From Janthinobacterium sp. 67 (GTDB lineage: Bacteria; Pseudomonadota; Gammaproteobacteria; Burkholderiales; Burkholderiaceae_D), in NCBI RefSeq assembly GCF_002797895.1, contig NZ_PGES01000001.1:5952001-6016000 (forward strand): a DNA stretch of 64,000 nt. The letters run 5' to 3'. The position numbers and the translations under genes were made by a program. Below, in pieces: positions 60,884 through 64,000 of this stretch (the first letter of the stretch is position 1; every line of letters starts with the position of its first letter). Under the pieces are notes generated by a model. It did no database searches, was not told the origin of the DNA, and worked only from the letters and a program-made list of their open reading frames with translations.

Positions 60884-60913
60884 TCGGATCAGGTCCGAAG
60901 GACCGTAATCCGA
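60884..60913. repeat. REP-like hairpin repeat
   Basis: TCGGAT-CA-GGTCC-GAA-GGACC-GTA-ATCCGA forms a two-part stem with a GAA loop. The outer GTAGGTCGGAT...ATCCGA pattern resembles repeats scattered through Oxalobacteraceae genomes. It lies in the 172-bp space between the oxidoreductase and LysR genes. Confidence 0.65.
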
Positions 60914-61016
60914 TACCATTGTTGGCGTGGCCATACGGGCTTGACGTATCATGGCCATTTTCTCGCCCTGGAAACAGGGGGCGCGTACCGAAACACTTTC
61001 AAAGGAATGCTGAAAA

Positions 61017-61922
61017 TTGCTGCGACTCGATGACTTGCAGGTATTTGTGCGCACGGCCGACCGGGGCAGTTTGTCGGCGGCCGCGCGCGAGATCGGCATT
61101 TCGCCCGCGCTGGCCAGCGCCGCCGTCAAGCGCCTGGAAGGGGAACTGGGCTTGCGCCTGCTGGCCCGCACGACCCGTTCGCTGAGCCTGACGGCGGAAG
61201 GCACGCAATACCTGGAACATGCGCGCGAAGCCTTGCGCCTGCTGCGCGCCGGTCACGATGCGCTGCTGGCAGGCAAGGACAGTTTCGGCGGAACCTTGAA
61301 AATTGCCATGCCTTCGGACCTGGGCCGCAACCTGATGCTGGGCTGGCTCGACGAATTCCAGTCGCGCCATCCGAAGCTGCACTACCAGCTCAGCGTCAGC
61401 GACCGGGTGGCCGACATGGTGCGCCAGCAAGTCGACGTGGCCATCCGCTATGGCCGGCAGGACGATTCGAGCATGGTCGCCATGCCGGTCGCGCCTGCCA
61501 ACGACCGGGTGCTGGTGGCGTCGCCCGCCTATTTGCGCGAACAAGGCCCCCTGCAGGCGCTGGAAGATTTGGCGCAGCACAATTGCCTGCGCTTTGCGCT
61601 GGAAGACGGCTTGCACGACCGCTGGACCTTTTACCGCCTGCCGCAGCGCGAGCAGGTGACGATAACCGTGAGCGGCAACCGCAGCGCCGACGATGCCGAC
61701 CTGGTGCGCCGCTGGGCCGTGGCGGGCCTGGGCATCGCCTACAAGTCGCGGCTCGACGTATCCGGCGACGTGGCCTCCGGCCGGCTGCAAGTGCTGCTGC
61801 CCGAGGTGGCGGGCGAGGCCGCGCCCTTGCAGCTGCTGTGCATGCACCGGGCGCAAGTGACGCCGCTCGTGCTGCAGTTGCGCGATTTTCTGCGCGACAA
61901 GTGCGCGGAGCGAACAGCATGA
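61017..61922 (+). CDS. LysR-type regulator with TTG start (pair 2)
   Basis: A 301-residue LysR protein (HTH around SLSAAAREIGISPALASAAVKRLE). The first codon in frame after a stop is TTG at 61,017, 10 nt after AAAGGA; there is no in-frame ATG near the N-terminus. An out-of-frame ATG at 61,007 opens an 8-codon ORF overlapping the TTG. It is divergent from the zinc-type oxidoreductase and likely controls it. Confidence 0.85.
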   Translation: MLRLDDLQVFVRTADRGSLSAAAREIGISPALASAAVKRLEGELGLRLLARTTRSLSLTAEGTQYLEHAREALRLLRAGHDALLAGKDSFGGTLKIAMPSDLGRNLMLGWLDEFQSRHPKLHYQLSVSDRVADMVRQQVDVAIRYGRQDDSSMVAMPVAPANDRVLVASPAYLREQGPLQALEDLAQHNCLRFALEDGLHDRWTFYRLPQREQVTITVSGNRSADDADLVRRWAVAGLGIAYKSRLDVSGDVASGRLQVLLPEVAGEAAPLQLLCMHRAQVTPLVLQLRDFLRDKCAERTA

Positions 61923-61970
61923 TTGACCGTGGATGGTTCATTTCCGATGTGCGCGCCGCCGATCTGCGCA

Positions 61971-62348
61971 TCATCGATTCTTTAAAATCACCTCGCTCAT
62001 GTATTGATTCAAATCGCGAAAATCCTTTACCCGCCACGCATAGGGCGCGATCTTGACGCCATTCTCTTTCAAGGTCTTTGGAATCAAGTCGCCATTCGGG
62101 CGAAGGATGACCGACGATACAATCACGCCGGGATAATCCTTGAGGCGTTTTTTGAACGCGGCTGTTGTCAGGTCCGGCGTGGGAGGATTGCTTTTATTTG
62201 CCAATGGCCCCGTTCCCTTGATATCTGCTCCGTGGCAGACGGCACATCTCTGTACATACAGCGTTTTTCCATTGAGATTATCCGCGAAGGATGACGGCGT
62301 TTGCATCAGCGATAACATTCCCAGTGCGGCGATAAATAATATTTTCAT
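61971..62348 (-). CDS. Class I c-type cytochrome
   Basis: A 125-residue protein with a Sec signal (cleavage near SSFA-DN) and one heme motif CAVCH at about residues 35-39. A distal Met ligand is likely in the later part of the protein. It is periplasmic and carries one heme; its partner oxidase or dehydrogenase is not adjacent. Confidence 0.85.
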   Translation of the reverse strand: MKILFIAALGMLSLMQTPSSFADNLNGKTLYVQRCAVCHGADIKGTGPLANKSNPPTPDLTTAAFKKRLKDYPGVIVSSVILRPNGDLIPKTLKENGVKIAPYAWRVKDFRDLNQYMSEVILKNR

Positions 62349-62375
62349 TTCATTTTTAATGTGGACTTATTGTAT

Positions 62376-62448
62376 GGATAATGCCTGGATCGAGAGAAAA
62401 TACGGCAGTGCCATTGCAATACGCAGTTCTCTCGATAATATTTTATCC
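62376..62448. repeat. Nested inverted repeat between cytochrome c and DUF1800 genes
   Basis: An inner pair ATCGAGAGAA (62,389-62,398) / TTCTCTCGAT (62,427-62,436) is perfect over 10 bp; an outer pair GGATAA (62,376-62,381) / TTATCC (62,443-62,448) encloses it. The central loop is 28 nt. The element lies in the 251-bp divergent gap (62,349-62,599), where no gene is seen. Confidence 0.7.
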
Positions 62449-62599
62449 GAGATTGTTCATTGCTAATGTGCCCGCGCCCGAGGGAAATCGGCAGGCAAAC
62501 CGTCGCGCTTGATTACAACTCGTTGCAAATGGCAATCATGCGCAGGTCAACCTGGGCGTACCCTCAGGCATTCTGGTTGAAACCGCTTGAAGGACTGCC

Positions 62600-64000
62600 A
62601 TGACCCCTCGCCGAATATTGCCCACGACCTTGATTTCCCTGCTGTTGCTGGCCAGCTGCGCCGCCACCGGACCTGCCGTCCAGGCCGACCATCGCGCGCA
62701 GACCAGTTCCTCGCAGGACATTGCCTTGCTGGAAAGGGTCAGCTGGGGCGTCAATGCCGGCAGCGCGCGCCAGGTGCAGGCGCAAGGCTGGCAGCGCTAC
62801 CTGCAGGCGCAATTGCATCCGGGCAAAGCCAGCCTGCCGCCCGCCGTGCAGGCGCAGATCGACGCCATGACCATCAGTCAGGTGCCGCTGGATCAATTGG
62901 TGGTTTCTATGGAGCAAAAACGCAAGGAGTCGGCCGCCGTCATGGATGACATGGCCAAGCAGCAGGCGCAAAAGGATTACCAGCAGGAACTCAACCGCCT
63001 GGCGCGCGAGGCGGCCACGCGCTCCTTGCTGTTGGACGTGTATTCGACTAACCAGCTGCAACAGCAACTGAGCTGGTTCTGGCTCAACCATTTCAGCGTG
63101 CACCAGGGCAAGCACAACTTGCGCGCCATGGTCGGCGATTATGAGGCGAACGCCATCGCCCCGCATGCGCTGGGGAAATTCCGCGACTTGCTGGGCGCCA
63201 CCGTCCACCATCCGGCCATGCTGCGCTACCTGGACAATGAAGCCAACGCTGCCAAGCGCATCAATGAAAACTATGCGCGTGAACTGATGGAGCTGCACAC
63301 CCTTGGCGTCAATGGCGGCTACAGCCAGGCGGACGTGCAGGAGCTGGCGCGCATCCTGACGGGCGTGGGCGTGAACCTGGGACCGGATACGCCGAAGGTG
63401 AAACCGGCCTTGCAGTCGCAATACGTGCGCCAGGGCTTGTTCGAGTTCAACCCGAACCGCCACGATTACGGCGATAAGCAATTCCTCGGCAAAACGGTGA
63501 AGGGCAGGGGACTGGCCGAGCTCGATGAAGCGCTGGACCGCCTCAGCCGCAGTCCCGCCACCGCGCACTTTATCAGCGGCAAGCTGGCCCAGTATTTCGT
63601 CGGCGACAATCCGCCCGCGCCCCTGGTGGCGCGCATGGCGGCCACCTTCCAGCAGAGCGACGGCATGATCGCCGACGTGCTGCAAACCATGTTCAACAGC
63701 CCCGAATTCACGCAATCGCTGGGCAAGAAATTCAAGGACCCCATGCATTACGTGGTGTCGGCCGTGCGCCTCAGCTATGACGATAAGCCCATCCTGAACG
63801 CGGGCCCCATGCTGAACTGGCTTTCGCGCATGGGCCAACCCCTGTACGGACGCCAGACGCCGGACGGCTATCCCTTGACGGATGCTTCCTGGGCCAGCCC
63901 CGGACAGATGACGACGCGCTTCGATATCGCCCGCACCATCGGTTCGGGCAGCGCCGGCCTGTTCAAGACGGATGGCCCGCAGCCGCAGGAAAAGGTCGCG
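62600..64000 (+). CDS. DUF1800 family protein (3' end outside window)
   Basis: The first 467 residues are visible; the frame is open to the window edge. A signal peptide with a lipobox-like LLASCAA starts the protein. The DUF1800 landmarks LLERVSWG, FWLNHFSVH and NENYARELMELHTLGVNGGYSQADVQELARILTG are clear. This family of secreted proteins is usually encoded next to a DUF1501 gene, which would lie past the window edge. Function unknown. AAGGA lies a few bases before the ATG. Confidence 0.9.
   Translation, partial: MTPRRILPTTLISLLLLASCAATGPAVQADHRAQTSSSQDIALLERVSWGVNAGSARQVQAQGWQRYLQAQLHPGKASLPPAVQAQIDAMTISQVPLDQLVVSMEQKRKESAAVMDDMAKQQAQKDYQQELNRLAREAATRSLLLDVYSTNQLQQQLSWFWLNHFSVHQGKHNLRAMVGDYEANAIAPHALGKFRDLLGATVHHPAMLRYLDNEANAAKRINENYARELMELHTLGVNGGYSQADVQELARILTGVGVNLGPDTPKVKPALQSQYVRQGLFEFNPNRHDYGDKQFLGKTVKGRGLAELDEALDRLSRSPATAHFISGKLAQYFVGDNPPAPLVARMAATFQQSDGMIADVLQTMFNSPEFTQSLGKKFKDPMHYVVSAVRLSYDDKPILNAGPMLNWLSRMGQPLYGRQTPDGYPLTDASWASPGQMTTRFDIARTIGSGSAGLFKTDGPQPQEKVA

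Noticed and set aside
1..64000. tRNA, rRNA and CRISPR loci
   Set aside because: I saw no cloverleaf with CCA-type ends, no rRNA sequence and no spaced repeats anywhere in the window; a tRNA scan would be the decisive check.

Overview
The window joins two kinds of DNA. About 24.5 kb on the left is the distal part of a Tn4371-family integrative and conjugative element (ICE). The remaining ~39 kb looks like the chromosome of a GC-rich betaproteobacterium. The mix of chromosomal genes (DUF3079 protein, NhaR-type regulator, CioAB-like oxidase, YdeP-type molybdo-oxidoreductase, MsbA, DUF1800 protein) suggests Burkholderiales, most likely Oxalobacteraceae of the Janthinobacterium/Massilia type. This placement is an inference from gene content; no rRNA or tRNA is present to test it.

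ICE (1 to ~24.5-25.0 kb). The window opens inside a relaxase (DUF3363 C-terminal part). A cargo segment of visibly lower GC follows. On the minus strand it holds a patatin-like lipoprotein, a DUF3313 lipoprotein, a small multidrug resistance exporter, and a tetR-adaptor-RND efflux operon; on the plus strand, a divergent outer-membrane factor. A LysR regulator is translationally coupled to a TrbK/EexN-like lipoprotein, and an (AATTCAGC)7 tandem repeat lies directly behind it. Then comes the mating-pair-formation operon traG-copG-trbBCDEJKLFGI-DUF2274, nearly all of it joined by 4-bp ATGA overlaps, ending in a strong hairpin at 24,523-24,543. The exact right junction is not resolved.

Chromosome, 25-33.6 kb. 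This part holds a DUF4242 protein, an AT-richer glycosyltransferase-like gene coupled to a small secreted protein, DUF3079 and YbaK/ProX-type deacylase genes, a scar made of pieces of two neighbouring genes, a large TonB-dependent receptor with three inverted repeats upstream, GNAT and Sel1-repeat genes, and a 112-bp inverted-repeat element.

Chromosome, 33.7-45.8 kb. Six tightly packed minus-strand genes form an apparent operon: a YdeP-type molybdopterin oxidoreductase, a short-Q-loop cytochrome bd oxidase (CydA/CydB), a bestrophin, FdhD and RNase Z. A divergent small HTH regulator and moaA (molybdenum cofactor synthesis) sit upstream. Next are a MocR-type regulator and a divergent DyP-type peroxidase with a palindrome between them.

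Chromosome, 45.9-64 kb. Genes include msbA, a MORN-like repeat protein, MarR, a ClC chloride transporter, two paralogous divergent LysR/zinc-type oxidoreductase pairs, nhaR divergent from a TerC gene with a 14-codon coupled leader ORF, a TerB-like gene, a YnfA-family protein, and a cdaR-MFS-glycerate kinase module. The window closes with a cytochrome c, a nested inverted repeat and a DUF1800 gene cut by the window edge.
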